This document shows positions 28,770 to 38,280 of a stretch of 64,000 bases of DNA, one piece after another (position 1 is the first letter of the stretch; each line of letters begins with the position of its first letter). The notes beneath the pieces are model-generated. The model was not told the DNA's origin and ran no database searches. It was given only the letters and a program-made list of their open reading frames with translations. Both the position numbers and the translations under genes were made by a program. Source of the stretch: Trinickia sp. Y13 (GTDB taxonomy: Bacteria; Pseudomonadota; Gammaproteobacteria; Burkholderiales; Burkholderiaceae); the NCBI RefSeq assembly GCF_029522115.1, contig NZ_JAKWFK010000001.1, positions 434,001 through 498,000 of the forward strand. Direction: 5' to 3'.

Positions 28770-30541
28770 GGGGAAGGTTCCAGCGTCGATGTGTCGCCTT
28801 CGGCGAGACCCAGTTCGCGCGCCTTGAGCAACCTGCGCATGATCTTGCCGCTGCGGGTGTGAGGCAGTTGCGCGACGAAAGCGATTTCCTTTGGCGCGAC
28901 GGCTGCGCCCAGGCGCCGTCTCGCGTGCGCAAGCAGTTCCATGCGAAGGGCTTCGCTCGCGTCGAAACCGATGTTCAACGCGACGAATGCCTTGACCGAT
29001 TCGCCCACGACCGGGTCCGGTTTGCCGATGACGGCGGCTTCGGCGACGGCCGGGTGCGCCATGAGTGCGCTTTCCACCTCGAACGGCCCGATCAAGTGGC
29101 CGGCGGATTTGATGACGTCGTCCGTCCGGCCGACGAACCAGAAGTAGCCGTCCGTATCACGTTGAGCCAAATCGCCCGTCAAATACCATTCTCCCGCGAA
29201 GCTTTTGGCGTAGCGAGCCTCATTGTTCAGATAACCTCTGAACATGGAAGGCCAGCCGCGTTTGAGCGCCAACTCGCCTTGCGTGCCGGCCGCTTCGATG
29301 ATCTGCACGCTGCCGTCGTCGCGACGCTCGACGATCGCCGCATCGATGCCAGGCAGCGGTCTGCCCATCGAGCCTGGCTTAATGTCGAACGCTGGCGTGT
29401 TGGCGATCATGATGCCGCCCGTCTCCGTTTGCCACCAATTGTCGTGAATTGGCAGGCCAAGCACGTCCTTGCCCCACCAGACCGCCTCGGGGTTCAAGGG
29501 CTCTCCCACGCTCGCAACGAACCGCAAGCGCGGGAACGTATATTTTTTCGCGATGTCGGCGCCGGCTCTCATCAGCATGCGAACGGCCGTTGGGGCGGTG
29601 TACCAGACACGAACGCTTTCGTCTTGGAGGATGCGGTACCAGCGTTCGGCATCGAAGTCTTCGCGATCGATTACTGACGTGACGCCATGCAATAGCGGTG
29701 CGATCACGCCATAGGACGTGCCGGTCACCCAACCGGGATCCGCGGTGCACCAATACATGTCGTCGGCATGCAGATCGAGCGCATAGCGCCCGGTGACCCA
29801 ATGCGTCACTGCGGCTTCATGCACATGCAAGGCGCCCTTCGGCGTGCCGGTGGTGCCGCTGGTGAAATGCAGCAGGGCCGTGTCTTCCGCCGACGTTGGC
29901 TCGTATGTGCAGACATCGGATGCCCCGCCCATCAACGCAGCAAAATCCAGCGTGCCGGGAGCGCTCGTCGCGCAACCGTCCTGCGCCACTAGCATCGCAT
30001 GCTTCAATGTAGGCATCGCCTCGCGCCGATTGGCGATCTTTCTTTCGTAAAGCGCATCGGTGGTCACGAGCAGCGCCGCCTCGCCCAAGTTCACGCGGGT
30101 GGCGATCGGTTCGGGGCCAAAGGCTGAAAACAACGGGGAAACGACGCTGCCGTTCTTTAGGGCGCCGAGCAACGCGATATACAGTTCGGGGATGCGAGCG
30201 GCGAGGATGAAGACCCGGTCTCCTTTGCCGATGCCCAAACTGCGCAACACATTGCAAAAACGATTGGTGAGTGCCGCGAGTTCCCCGAAGGTGATGTCCC
30301 GCACCTCGGTATCGCGCCCCAGGAAGCGCAGAGCAGTCTTGTCTCGTAGCTTCGTCGCGCAGTGCCGATCGACGGCCTGATACGCGATGTTGATTCCGCC
30401 GCCGGCCTCGGGTGTCAGCGCGGCTGCTGCATCGGCCCAAGAGAAACGGCTTCGCTCGAGTTCGTAGTCGCGCAAATTAGGGACGACCTGCAGGTCGGCA
30501 GCGGTCTTGCGGATAATTGACGATGCGTTCATCGATGCCAT
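28766..30541 (-). CDS. Acetyl-CoA synthetase-like AMP-forming acyl-CoA ligase
   Basis: About 588-591 residues of the ANL superfamily. [17 protein letters not shown] near residue 227 is the AMP loop, [10 protein letters not shown] the adenine/acyl region, [20 protein letters not shown] the hinge, and [11 protein letters not shown] near the C-terminus holds the catalytic Lys. It is shorter than ordinary Acs (about 650) and closest to acetate/propionate ligases. First gene of the PDH-ACP operon, with an FNR-type box 129 bp upstream of the start. It could recover acetate as acetyl-CoA, or charge another acid. An internal ATG at 30532 is an alternative start. Confidence 0.9.
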   Translation of the reverse strand: MASMNASSIIRKTAADLQVVPNLRDYELERSRFSWADAAAALTPEAGGGINIAYQAVDRHCATKLRDKTALRFLGRDTEVRDITFGELAALTNRFCNVLRSLGIGKGDRVFILAARIPELYIALLGALKNGSVVSPLFSAFGPEPIATRVNLGEAALLVTTDALYERKIANRREAMPTLKHAMLVAQDGCATSAPGTLDFAALMGGASDVCTYEPTSAEDTALLHFTSGTTGTPKGALHVHEAAVTHWVTGRYALDLHADDMYWCTADPGWVTGTSYGVIAPLLHGVTSVIDREDFDAERWYRILQDESVRVWYTAPTAVRMLMRAGADIAKKYTFPRLRFVASVGEPLNPEAVWWGKDVLGLPIHDNWWQTETGGIMIANTPAFDIKPGSMGRPLPGIDAAIVERRDDGSVQIIEAAGTQGELALKRGWPSMFRGYLNNEARYAKSFAGEWYLTGDLAQRDTDGYFWFVGRTDDVIKSAGHLIGPFEVESALMAHPAVAEAAVIGKPDPVVGESVKAFVALNIGFDASEALRMELLAHARRRLGAAVAPKEIAFVAQLPHTRSGKIMRRLLKARELGLAEGDTSTLEPSP

Positions 30542-30669
30542 TCCCGCTGCGAGGCGCGCGGACCGATCCGACGGACCGGACTCAAGGCGCGAGGGGTAGA
30601 ACCGTCTGGCAAGCGCGGCGTAGCCCCGACTGACCTATGTTTTTTACTACGGTTGTGGGTACGATGGTT

Positions 30670-30683
30670 TTGACATGAGTCAA
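30670..30683 (-). promoter_or_regulatory. FNR/ANR-type box before the synthetase-PDH-ACP operon
   Basis: TTGACATGAGTCAA is a perfect repeat of TTGAC half-sites in the 180-bp gap between the DUF1269-like gene and the synthetase. On the minus strand a weak TAGTAA (30649-30644) is centred 30 bp downstream; no plausible -10 exists rightward. The box pattern matches the three others in this window, but the -10 is poorer. Confidence 0.58.
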
Positions 30684-30721
30684 CGTTGCCCCGCGTTAAG
30701 CGCGTTGGTCGCGATCCGGCA

Positions 30722-31231
30722 TCAAGGGAAGATCGGTGTGGTGGGCTCCGCACCGCACGGGTCGGCTCGGGGAAAGTGTTGCGCCACCAGTTGCTCGATT
30801 TCCTGCTCGCGCGACGCGGGCACATCGGCCATCAGCAACAACTGACCGTCGCGGATGGCATCGCGAAACCGAGCGAGTCGCGTGTTCGGCTCGTCGACAC
30901 CGATCATCGAGGCCGTCCAGGCTCCGAATCCGGCTCCCGCCAATGTGACCGCGACGACCGCGCCGCCCGCGATCGTCAGTCCCGCGGGAGGGAACGCGAG
31001 TGCCACGAGGCCGAGAAATGCGCCCGTTGCGCCGCCCAGCGCAACGCCGCGCTCAAGCGCATGAACGACGTCGCTGCGCTGCAGTAACGAAGCTTCGGGC
31101 AGTTGTTCGAGCGTGACGTTGTGATTGGCGAGGACATGGATATGGTGCCAGGTGATCCGAGCCTGCAGCAAATCGTCTACGATGGCTTTCGCCATCACTG
31201 GATCCGGCACGAGAAAGTAAAGGCGCCTCAT
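30722..31231 (-). CDS. DUF1269-like membrane-associated protein
   Basis: About 169 residues starting MRRLYFLVPDPVMAKAIVDD, with GAAGGAG before the ATG. An N-terminal ferredoxin-like part precedes a Gly/Ala-rich hydrophobic stretch (residues 65-110: GVALGGATGAFLGLVALAFP and on) that could span the membrane once or twice. It matches DUF1269-like stress-associated proteins of unknown role. A TATGAT (31301-31296, minus) is a fair -10. Only a half FNR site is upstream. It belongs by position to the low-oxygen cluster. Confidence 0.7.
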   Translation of the reverse strand: MRRLYFLVPDPVMAKAIVDDLLQARITWHHIHVLANHNVTLEQLPEASLLQRSDVVHALERGVALGGATGAFLGLVALAFPPAGLTIAGGAVVAVTLAGAGFGAWTASMIGVDEPNTRLARFRDAIRDGQLLLMADVPASREQEIEQLVAQHFPRADPCGAEPTTPIFP

Positions 31232-31440
31232 GACGTACTCCTTCAATCGAGAAGTCATCATCCACGTCCACAACGACAATGGAACGATGGATCCCATCAT
31301 ACGCCCGTCGTGTGCGCTTGACGGTGCGAGGCCGTACGCCCGGCAGCCGACCTGAGCGGCGTTCTCGTGCTCTTTTGTGCAGTGCGCCAGGACGCGCCGC
31401 CGCGCATCGAATCCCTCGACTGGGAAATCAGCGCCGACCG

Positions 31441-31470
31441 GGGCGGCTGTGGGCGCCGAAAGCCGCCCCA
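31441..31470 (-). terminator. Hairpin downstream of ahpF
   Basis: GGGGCGGCT (31441-31449) pairs with AGCCGCCCC (31462-31470) around a 12-base loop, 28 bp past the ahpF stop. A U-run is missing, so it may be a weak or Rho-assisted terminator. Confidence 0.4.
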
Positions 31471-31498
31471 GGCGAAGGGCGGCAGTGGGAATTGAAGC

Positions 31499-33097
31499 TC
31501 AAGCCTCGGCGACGCTCGTCGCCTGAGCCGGTTCCTGCACCTGCGGCGTGCGGATCAGGTAGTCGAAGGCGCTCAGCGCCGCTTTCGCCCCATCGCCCGC
31601 GGCGATGACGATCTGCTTGTAGGGCACGGTCGTGCTGTCGCCGGCGGCAAACACGCCAGGCACATTCGTCTGCCCCTTGGCGTCGACGACGATCTCGCCG
31701 AAGCGGCTCAACTCCACGGCGCCTTTGAGCCACTCGGTGTTGGGCACGAGGCCGATCTGAACGAATACGCCTTCGAGGGCGACGGTGTGCTCCTCGCCGG
31801 TCGCGCGATCCTTGAAGCGCAGGCCGTCGACTTTGCTGCCGTCGCCGGTGATTTCAGTCGTTTGCGCGTTCACTCGCACGGTCACGTTTCGCAGGCTGCC
31901 GAGCTTGGCCACGAGCACCGCGTCGGCCTTGAGCTGGTCATTGAACTCGATCAGCGTGACATGCGCCACGACGCCCGCCAGATCGATCGCCGCTTCGACG
32001 CCCGAGTTGCCGCCGCCGATCACGGCGACGCGTTTGCCCTTGAACAGCGGGCCGTCGCAGTGCGGGCAATAGGCCACGCCCTTGTTCTTGTACGCCTGCT
32101 CGCCCGGCACGTTGACGTTGCGCCAGCGCGCGCCGGTAGACAGGATGACGCTGCGGCTCTCGAGCGTGCCGCCGTTTTCCATGCGCACACCGATGAGGCC
32201 GCCCGGCTGCGAGGCCGGGATCAGTTCGACGGCGCGCTGCTGCGCCATGATGTCGACGCCGTAGTGGCGCACTTGCGCTTCGAGCGCCGCGGAAAACTTC
32301 GGGCCATCGGTTTCGAGCACCGAGATGTAGTTCTCGATCGAGAGCGTATCGTTGACCTGGCCGCCCATGCGGTCGACCGCGATACCTGTAGCGATGCCCT
32401 TGCGCGCGGCATAGACGGCCGCTGCTGCGCCGGCAGGCCCGCCGCCGACGATCAGCACGTCGAACGCGTCCTTGGCGTCGAGCTTGGCCGCTTCGCGCTG
32501 CGCGGAACCCGTGTCGAGCTTGGCGACGATTTCCGCGAGATCCATGCGGCCCGCGCCGAACATCTCGCCGTTCAGATAGACGCTCGGCACGGCCATGATC
32601 TGACGCTCGTCGACTTCACTCTGGAACAGCGCGCCGTCCACCACGACCGTTTGGACGCGTGGATTGAGCACGGCCATCAAGCTCAACGCCTGGACGACGT
32701 CGGGGCAGTTATGGCACGAGAGGGACATATAGACCTCGAAGCGGTATTGGCCGTCGAGCGCCTTGATTTGCTCGATCAACTCGGCCTCGACCTTGGGCGG
32801 ATGGCCGCCGGTCCAGAGCAGGGCGAGCACGAGGGAGGTGAATTCGTGGCCGAGCGGGATGGCGGCAAAGCGCAGGCTTTGCCCGCCGCCCACCGGGCTC
32901 AGGCTGAACGATGGCTTGCGCGCGTCGTTGCCGTCGGTGCGCACGGTGATCTTGTCCGACAGCGCGGCGATGGTCTGCAGCAGTTGCTCGAGTTCGCGCG
33001 AGCTAGGCTGCTCGTCCAGCGACGCCACGAGTTCGAACGGCTGGTTCACACGCTGCAAATAGGCCTGCAATTGGGCCTTGAGGCTGTCGTCCAACAT
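31499..33097 (-). CDS. ahpF: Alkyl hydroperoxide reductase subunit F
   Basis: A 532-residue flavoprotein disulfide reductase that passes electrons from NADH to AhpC. The N-terminal double thioredoxin-like domain has CHNCPDVVQ near residue 129, the FAD domain starts with [21 protein letters not shown] near residue 214, and the redox-active CPHCDG lies near residue 347. The start [14 protein letters not shown] at 33097 is the family form; an upstream extension exists but is unlikely. It follows ahpC by 96 bp on the same strand. Confidence 0.95.
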   Translation of the reverse strand: MLDDSLKAQLQAYLQRVNQPFELVASLDEQPSSRELEQLLQTIAALSDKITVRTDGNDARKPSFSLSPVGGGQSLRFAAIPLGHEFTSLVLALLWTGGHPPKVEAELIEQIKALDGQYRFEVYMSLSCHNCPDVVQALSLMAVLNPRVQTVVVDGALFQSEVDERQIMAVPSVYLNGEMFGAGRMDLAEIVAKLDTGSAQREAAKLDAKDAFDVLIVGGGPAGAAAAVYAARKGIATGIAVDRMGGQVNDTLSIENYISVLETDGPKFSAALEAQVRHYGVDIMAQQRAVELIPASQPGGLIGVRMENGGTLESRSVILSTGARWRNVNVPGEQAYKNKGVAYCPHCDGPLFKGKRVAVIGGGNSGVEAAIDLAGVVAHVTLIEFNDQLKADAVLVAKLGSLRNVTVRVNAQTTEITGDGSKVDGLRFKDRATGEEHTVALEGVFVQIGLVPNTEWLKGAVELSRFGEIVVDAKGQTNVPGVFAAGDSTTVPYKQIVIAAGDGAKAALSAFDYLIRTPQVQEPAQATSVAEA

Positions 33098-33193
33098 GGT
33101 GATCCTCGATGCTTGAGAGGTTACGGACTTGCTTGGATGCCGGCCGGACTTGCCCGGCCGGCGCGCCAATGCGATTGACGGCGAGGTCGATGC

Positions 33194-33757
33194 TTAGATC
33201 TTGCCGACCAGGTCGAGCGACGGGGTCAGCGTCTTCGCGCCTTCCTTCCACTTGGCCGGGCAGACTTGGCCCGGATTGGCGGCCACGAATTGCGCCGCTT
33301 TCAGCTTGCGCAGCGTTTCCGAGACGTCGCGAGCGATCGCGTTGTCATGCACTTCCATCGTCTTGATGACGCCTTCCGGATTGATGATGAACGTGCCGCG
33401 CAGCGCCAGACCTTCCTCCGGGATATGCACGCCGAAGGCGTTGGTCAGTTGGTGCGTGGGATCGCCGACGAGCGGGAACTTTGCCTTGCCCACGGCTTCC
33501 GACGTTTCGTGCCAGACCTTGTGCGAGAAGTGCGTGTCGGTCGTCACGACGTAGACTTCCGCACCGGCCTTTTGGAATTCGGCGTAGTTTTCCGCCGCAT
33601 CTTCGACTTCGGTCGGGCAGTTGAACGTGAACGCAGCCGGCATGAAAATCACGACCGACCATTTGCCCAGGAGCGACTGTTCCGTGACCTCAACGAACTT
33701 GCCGTTGTGGAATGCTTGTGCCTTGAACGGTTGGACTTGGGTGTTGATAAGCGACAT
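33194..33757 (-). CDS. ahpC: Alkyl hydroperoxide reductase subunit C (peroxiredoxin)
   Basis: A 187-residue 2-Cys peroxiredoxin. Peroxidatic Cys47 is in AAFTFNCPTEVED and resolving Cys166 in PGQVCPAKWKEG. It starts MSLINTQVQPFKAQAFHNGK as in the classical AhpC group and is directly upstream of its reductase ahpF. Just before it lie a TATAGA -10 and a GATAG-AAA-CTATC palindrome, consistent with peroxide control by OxyR. Confidence 0.96.
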   Translation of the reverse strand: MSLINTQVQPFKAQAFHNGKFVEVTEQSLLGKWSVVIFMPAAFTFNCPTEVEDAAENYAEFQKAGAEVYVVTTDTHFSHKVWHETSEAVGKAKFPLVGDPTHQLTNAFGVHIPEEGLALRGTFIINPEGVIKTMEVHDNAIARDVSETLRKLKAAQFVAANPGQVCPAKWKEGAKTLTPSLDLVGKI

Positions 33758-33804
33758 GAAGTTTCCTTGAACAGTGGTGGGTGGAACGTTGCCGTTTGAC
33801 GGAC

Positions 33805-33861
33805 TCTATATTGATGAAATCTTACGGCAAATTCAATTCGATAGTTTCTATCTAAGCGATA
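33805..33861 (-). promoter_or_regulatory. Probable OxyR-responsive ahpC promoter
   Basis: Read leftward: TATC-N5-GATA (33861-33849) overlaps the 13-bp palindrome GATAG-AAA-CTATC (33852-33840), followed by AT-rich sequence and TATAGA (33810-33805) as -10. Spaced ATAG/CTAT elements are the OxyR pattern. No oxyR gene is in the window. Confidence 0.45.
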
Positions 33862-33926
33862 AACTCTGCCTACTGAGGTCATAGGCTCGGGAATCGGACG
33901 CCAGGCGAGCGTAGGGCAGCGTTTAG

Positions 33927-34202
33927 CTCTTACCAAAAACCGCCTCCTTTGTTGCGCTCGTCGATGCCGAGAAGCTGGACTACTACCATGCGCTGGAGGT
34001 CGAGCACGCGAACCTCGTGCTGCTCGATGAGACGCAAGCTGGCTTGCGCGACTTGCTGGACGGTCAACAGGTGGGTGACGATGAGTTGATGGCGCGCGTT
34101 GACGAAGCCGACGAAGCGGTGACGGCCCGGGCAGTTGTCGAGGCTGCGCCGAACTTTCTTGCTACGCTCGATGAAACGCGACGCTTCCGGCCGCAAAACT
34201 GA
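33927..34202 (+). pseudogene. Start-less coding remnant of unknown family
   Basis: From an in-frame TAG at 33924 an open frame of 91 codons runs to TGA at 34202. It has strongly coding-like codon use (GC-rich third positions) and an acidic helical product: FVALVDAEKLDYYHALEVEH, later VGDDELMARVDEADEAV. No ATG with a ribosome site exists; the first usable start is GTG 34017 in the middle. It probably is the 3' remnant of a truncated gene. I do not recognise it. A leftward frame across 33930-34253 looks like its antisense shadow. Confidence 0.35.
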
Positions 34203-34323
34203 CGGGGCAGCTTCGGCCGGCCTCGCAAACATGCTATTTAGAACCCACGGCAAGAACTACGGGTTCGAACGCACCGGTCCGAGATTGCTCGGAGTGATGG
34301 CCGTGATGAAATCTGCTGTGCTT

Positions 34324-35130
34324 TCAACCCAGCCCGAATGTTTTCCGCAGGCTCGTATCGACTGGGCCAGCTGGCATAAAGCGGCGCAGTTTTCTCAGCA
34401 GGGACGCTTCGCCTTTGGGCGTGCTCCGCATTTTCCATGCGCCCAGAGCCGCATCGACAATCGTCGTGGCTACGCCATCCGGCGCCGGGGCCTCATTGAC
34501 ACTTTTCTGAATTGCACGCGAGACGACCGCGCGGTCACCGTCATAGGCTGCAATTTTTAAAGCCGCATGGGGCGCATTGAGATCCAGATTGGTCTTGGTA
34601 TAGGAAGGCTCGACCAGCACCACGCGGACGCCGAACTTGCGCACCTCGTGATCCAGGGTTTCGGACATTCCCTCAACAGCATGCTTGGAAGCCGAATACA
34701 GTCCCATATACGGAGCCGGAAGAAAGCCCAGCACCGAGCTGACGTTGACGATTCTTCCCGAACCCTGCGCGCGCATGTGCGGCAGTACCGCTTGTGTCGT
34801 GCGCAAGATTCCAAAAACGTTGGTATCGAACAGGGACTGCGCTTCGGCGACCGACGTTTCTTCCATCGCGCCGAGCAGGGTCGCGCCCGCACTATTGACT
34901 AGCACGTCAATGCGCTTGGCTTGACCGATGATGGTCTGGAATCCGCGTTGGACGGAAACGTCCTCACGGACGTCCATCGGGATCAACTGAACACCGGGGA
35001 TGGACTGTGCGTTGGCAGGATTGCGCACGGTGCCGAATACCTTGCAGCCGCGTTTGACAAATTTCTCCGCGGTGGCGCGTCCGATGCCCGATGACACGCC
35101 GGTAACAACGACAACGATCGAATTCGACAT
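34324..35130 (-). CDS. Short-chain dehydrogenase/reductase
   Basis: A 268-residue SDR. VVVTGVSSGIGRATAEKF is the NADP loop, NSAGATLLG near residue 82 a variant of NNAG, and the catalytic set is VSSVLGF plus YSASKHAVEG near residue 144. The sequence resembles SDRs annotated as oxidoreductases acting on steroids or retinol-like ketones, without known substrate. It lies 27 bp after the RND pump gene, so it is the third gene of the efflux operon and may modify a toxic compound the pump exports. Confidence 0.87.
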   Translation of the reverse strand: MSNSIVVVVTGVSSGIGRATAEKFVKRGCKVFGTVRNPANAQSIPGVQLIPMDVREDVSVQRGFQTIIGQAKRIDVLVNSAGATLLGAMEETSVAEAQSLFDTNVFGILRTTQAVLPHMRAQGSGRIVNVSSVLGFLPAPYMGLYSASKHAVEGMSETLDHEVRKFGVRVVLVEPSYTKTNLDLNAPHAALKIAAYDGDRAVVSRAIQKSVNEAPAPDGVATTIVDAALGAWKMRSTPKGEASLLRKLRRFMPAGPVDTSLRKTFGLG

Positions 35131-35157
35131 AGCAGTTCCTTTGAAGAGTGGCGTTGC

Positions 35158-38100
35158 TTATCTCTGGTTGGCGGACGAGTCCTCAAACATCCGTTCCGCA
35201 GGTTGTGCCGGTTCATGCTTGCCTTTGCCCGGCCGGATCTTGAACCAGATGGAATACATGGCCGGCAGGAACATCAGGGTCAAGATCGTTCCTGCAAACG
35301 TGCCGCCGATCAGCGTGTAAGCGAGCGTGCCCCAGAACACCGAATGGGTCAGCGGGATGAAAGCCAGGATCGCCGCCATGGCCGTGAGGATCACGGGGCG
35401 GGCGCGCTGCACCGTGGCCTCGACGACCGCTCGGAATGGATCCAATCCCGCGAGCTCGTTTTGGTGGATTTGCCCGATCAAAATCAATGTGTTGCGCATC
35501 AGGATGCCCGATAGCGCAATGAGGCCGACCAGCGCATTGATGCCGAAAGGCTGGCGGAACAAGATCAGCGTCGGCACCACCCCGATCAAGCCCAACGGGC
35601 TGGTCAGGAACACCATCACCATCGCGGAGATCGAACGCACCTGGAAAATGATGATGATCAGAGTAACCGCCAGCATGATCGGGAAGAGGGGCAACATGGC
35701 CTTCGTCGCTTTGCCCGATTCCTCGATGGAGCCCGCCTGCTCGATACGGTAGCCGCTAGGCAGCTTCGCAACGATGGGCTGAAGCTGCTTGGTGATCGCC
35801 GCCGACACGTCAGGGGGCTGCAGGTTGTCGGCGATATCGCCTCGCACCGTGATCGTCGGCACGCGATCGCGCCAGCGCATGATCGGTTCCTCCATGCGCA
35901 CCTCGACTCTGCCCACCTGCGATAGCGGGATGCGTTGCCCAGCGGCGCCGGCTAGCGTGAAATCACCGATCTTGGCCGGATCGAGCCGAACCTCGCCAGC
36001 TGAACGCGCCACGACTTGCACGGTTCGAATATCCTCACGCACCGCAGTGACCGGAACGCCCGTCAAGAAGAATTGCAACTGTTGGGCCACGGCGCTGGAC
36101 GTCAGTCCGAGCGCCTCCAAACGGTCCTGCTGCAAGGTGAAGTGCAGGGTAGGCGTGCGCGCGCCCCAATCGGAGTTGACCGTGCGCATCATCGGGCTCG
36201 CATCCATCACCGGCTCGACTCGGGCCGCGATGCCGCGCAGCTTGTCCGGGTCTGGGCCGCTGACGCGGTAGGCGACCGGGAACGGCGAATATGGGCCGAA
36301 TACGAGTTGCGTGACCCGCACGCGCGCTTCGGGGGCAAGACCGCCCGCGATGGCCTGGCGCAGCCGCTGTTTCAATGCGTCGCGCTCATCCTGACTGTCT
36401 GTGCGCACTACGATCTTGGCAAACGACGGATCGGGCAACTCCGGCCCCATGGCCAGGTAAAAGCGCGGCGCACCCTGCCCGACGTAGGCGGTGACGATCT
36501 TGGCTTCCTTTTGTTTGGCCAGCCACGCCTCGACCTTCGTCGTGGCGGCGCTGGTTTGGGAGATGGACGCGCCATAGGGCATCTGCACCTCGACCAGCAC
36601 TTCAGGACGGTCCGAGATCGGGAAGAACTGCTTTTTGACCACGCTCATCCCGAGGATGGCCAAGGCAAAAAGCCCCACGACCGAACCGGCGACCAGCCAT
36701 TTGCGTGCGATGACGCGCGTGAGCAATTGGCGGAAGCGGTTGTAGCGCGGCGTGTCGTAGATCGCATCGTGACCGCCTTCCACCTTTTTGAAGTCGGGCA
36801 GCATCTTCACGCCGAGGTACGGCGTGAAAATCACCGCGACCAACCAGGATGCGATCAATGCTATACCGACGATCCAAAACATGTTGCTCGTGTATTCGCC
36901 CGCGGTGGACCGTGCGAAGCCGTTCGGCATGAAGCCTACGGCCGTGACGAGCGTGCCCGATAGCATGGGCGCGGCGGTGTGGCTCCAGGCATAGGCCGAG
37001 GCGGCCACGCGGCTGTAGCCTTGCTCCATCTTCACCACCATCATTTCGATGGCGATGATGGCGTCGTCCACCAGCAGCCCCAGTGCCAATATCAACGATC
37101 CGAGCGTGATGCGGTCGAAGTTCTTGCCGGTTGCGGCCATCACGACGAACACGATCGCCAGTGTCAAGGGCACGGCCGCCGCAACCACCAAGCCCGCGCG
37201 CCAGCCCATGCTCACGAAACTCACGAGCATGACCACCAGCAGAGCGGCGAAAAACTTGAGCATGAACTCGTCGACCGCCGAACGAATGTTGACGGCTTGA
37301 TCGGTGACTTTGGTCAGGCTCATGCCCAGCGGCAGCGCGGCGTTGATCGTCCCGACCTCGCTGTCCAACGCCTTGCCGAGCTCGAGCCCGTTCCAACCGT
37401 CGCGCATGACGATACCGAGCAGCAGTGCAGGCTCGCCGTCGTTGCGGATCATGAATGTCGCCGGATCTTCGTAACCGCGGGTGACGGTGGCGATATCGGA
37501 CAGCTTCAGCGTGCGACCTTGCGCCACGATCGGCGTATCGCGGATCTTCCGCAGCTTGTCGAAGGCGCCGTCCAGGCGAATGAATACCTCCGGCCCCTTG
37601 GTTTCGACGGAGCCGGCCGGCGTCAGGGCGTTCTGGCCATTGAGCGCGGCGAATATATCCTGTGGGCTCACCCCCAGCGTTGCCAGGCGCTCATGGGAAA
37701 ACTGGACGTAGATGCGCTCGGCTTGCTCGCCGATGATATTCACCTTCTTTACGCCCGGCACCTGTAGCAACCGTTGCCGCAACGTCTCGGCATCGCGCAC
37801 GAGCCGGCGTTGCGGCTCGCCCTTGGCCTTGAGCGCAAACAACGCAAAGGTGACATCCGCGTATTCGTCGTTGACCATCGGCCCGATCACGCCAGCCGGA
37901 AGGTTGGCGGCTTCGTCGCCGATTTTTTTTCGAGCCTGGTAAAACGCTTCCTGTACTTCCGATGGCGGGGTGCTGTCGAGTAGTGTCAACGTCGTAAAGG
38001 CTAAGCCGGGCCGCGTGTAGGTTTCGGTGCGGTCGTACCAGCGCAGCTCCTGCATGCGCTTTTCGATTTTCTCGGCGACCTGATCGTGCATTTCCTGCGC

Positions 38101-38280
38101 GGTCGCCCCTGGCCACGCGGTGATGATCGTCATCACCTTGACCGTGAACGCGGGGTCTTCCGCGCGCCCCAGCTTGAAGAAGGAAACGAGCCCCGCCAAC
38201 GAGATCAGGCAGATCAGGAATAGGGTGATGGATCGCTCGCGCACGGCGAGCGCCGACAGGTTGAAGCGACTTTCGCTCAC
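35158..38280 (-). CDS. RND efflux pump, inner-membrane subunit
   Basis: A 1040-residue AcrB-superfamily proton-driven exporter with a first helix at residues 15-35, two large periplasmic loops and about 12 helices. GLLVDDAIIAIEMM near residue 404 carries the Asp pair of the proton relay. The sequence ESRFNLSALAVRERSITLFL and the lack of HAE1-type loop features place it with TriC/MexK-like or heavy-substrate RND pumps, not classical AcrB; substrate unknown. Its start overlaps the stop of the fusion-protein gene by ATGA. Confidence 0.92.
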   Translation of the reverse strand: MSESRFNLSALAVRERSITLFLICLISLAGLVSFFKLGRAEDPAFTVKVMTIITAWPGATAQEMHDQVAEKIEKRMQELRWYDRTETYTRPGLAFTTLTLLDSTPPSEVQEAFYQARKKIGDEAANLPAGVIGPMVNDEYADVTFALFALKAKGEPQRRLVRDAETLRQRLLQVPGVKKVNIIGEQAERIYVQFSHERLATLGVSPQDIFAALNGQNALTPAGSVETKGPEVFIRLDGAFDKLRKIRDTPIVAQGRTLKLSDIATVTRGYEDPATFMIRNDGEPALLLGIVMRDGWNGLELGKALDSEVGTINAALPLGMSLTKVTDQAVNIRSAVDEFMLKFFAALLVVMLVSFVSMGWRAGLVVAAAVPLTLAIVFVVMAATGKNFDRITLGSLILALGLLVDDAIIAIEMMVVKMEQGYSRVAASAYAWSHTAAPMLSGTLVTAVGFMPNGFARSTAGEYTSNMFWIVGIALIASWLVAVIFTPYLGVKMLPDFKKVEGGHDAIYDTPRYNRFRQLLTRVIARKWLVAGSVVGLFALAILGMSVVKKQFFPISDRPEVLVEVQMPYGASISQTSAATTKVEAWLAKQKEAKIVTAYVGQGAPRFYLAMGPELPDPSFAKIVVRTDSQDERDALKQRLRQAIAGGLAPEARVRVTQLVFGPYSPFPVAYRVSGPDPDKLRGIAARVEPVMDASPMMRTVNSDWGARTPTLHFTLQQDRLEALGLTSSAVAQQLQFFLTGVPVTAVREDIRTVQVVARSAGEVRLDPAKIGDFTLAGAAGQRIPLSQVGRVEVRMEEPIMRWRDRVPTITVRGDIADNLQPPDVSAAITKQLQPIVAKLPSGYRIEQAGSIEESGKATKAMLPLFPIMLAVTLIIIIFQVRSISAMVMVFLTSPLGLIGVVPTLILFRQPFGINALVGLIALSGILMRNTLILIGQIHQNELAGLDPFRAVVEATVQRARPVILTAMAAILAFIPLTHSVFWGTLAYTLIGGTFAGTILTLMFLPAMYSIWFKIRPGKGKHEPAQPAERMFEDSSANQR

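Noticed and set aside
31318-31331. TTGAC half-site upstream of the DUF1269-like gene as a fifth FNR box
   Set aside because: The second half (CGAGG) does not match, and its distance from the TATGAT -10 is 26 bp, not 31.
31787-33178. 463-codon open frame opposite ahpF
   Set aside because: It is the antisense of a clear ahpF gene in high-GC DNA; the product is low-complexity and matches no family.
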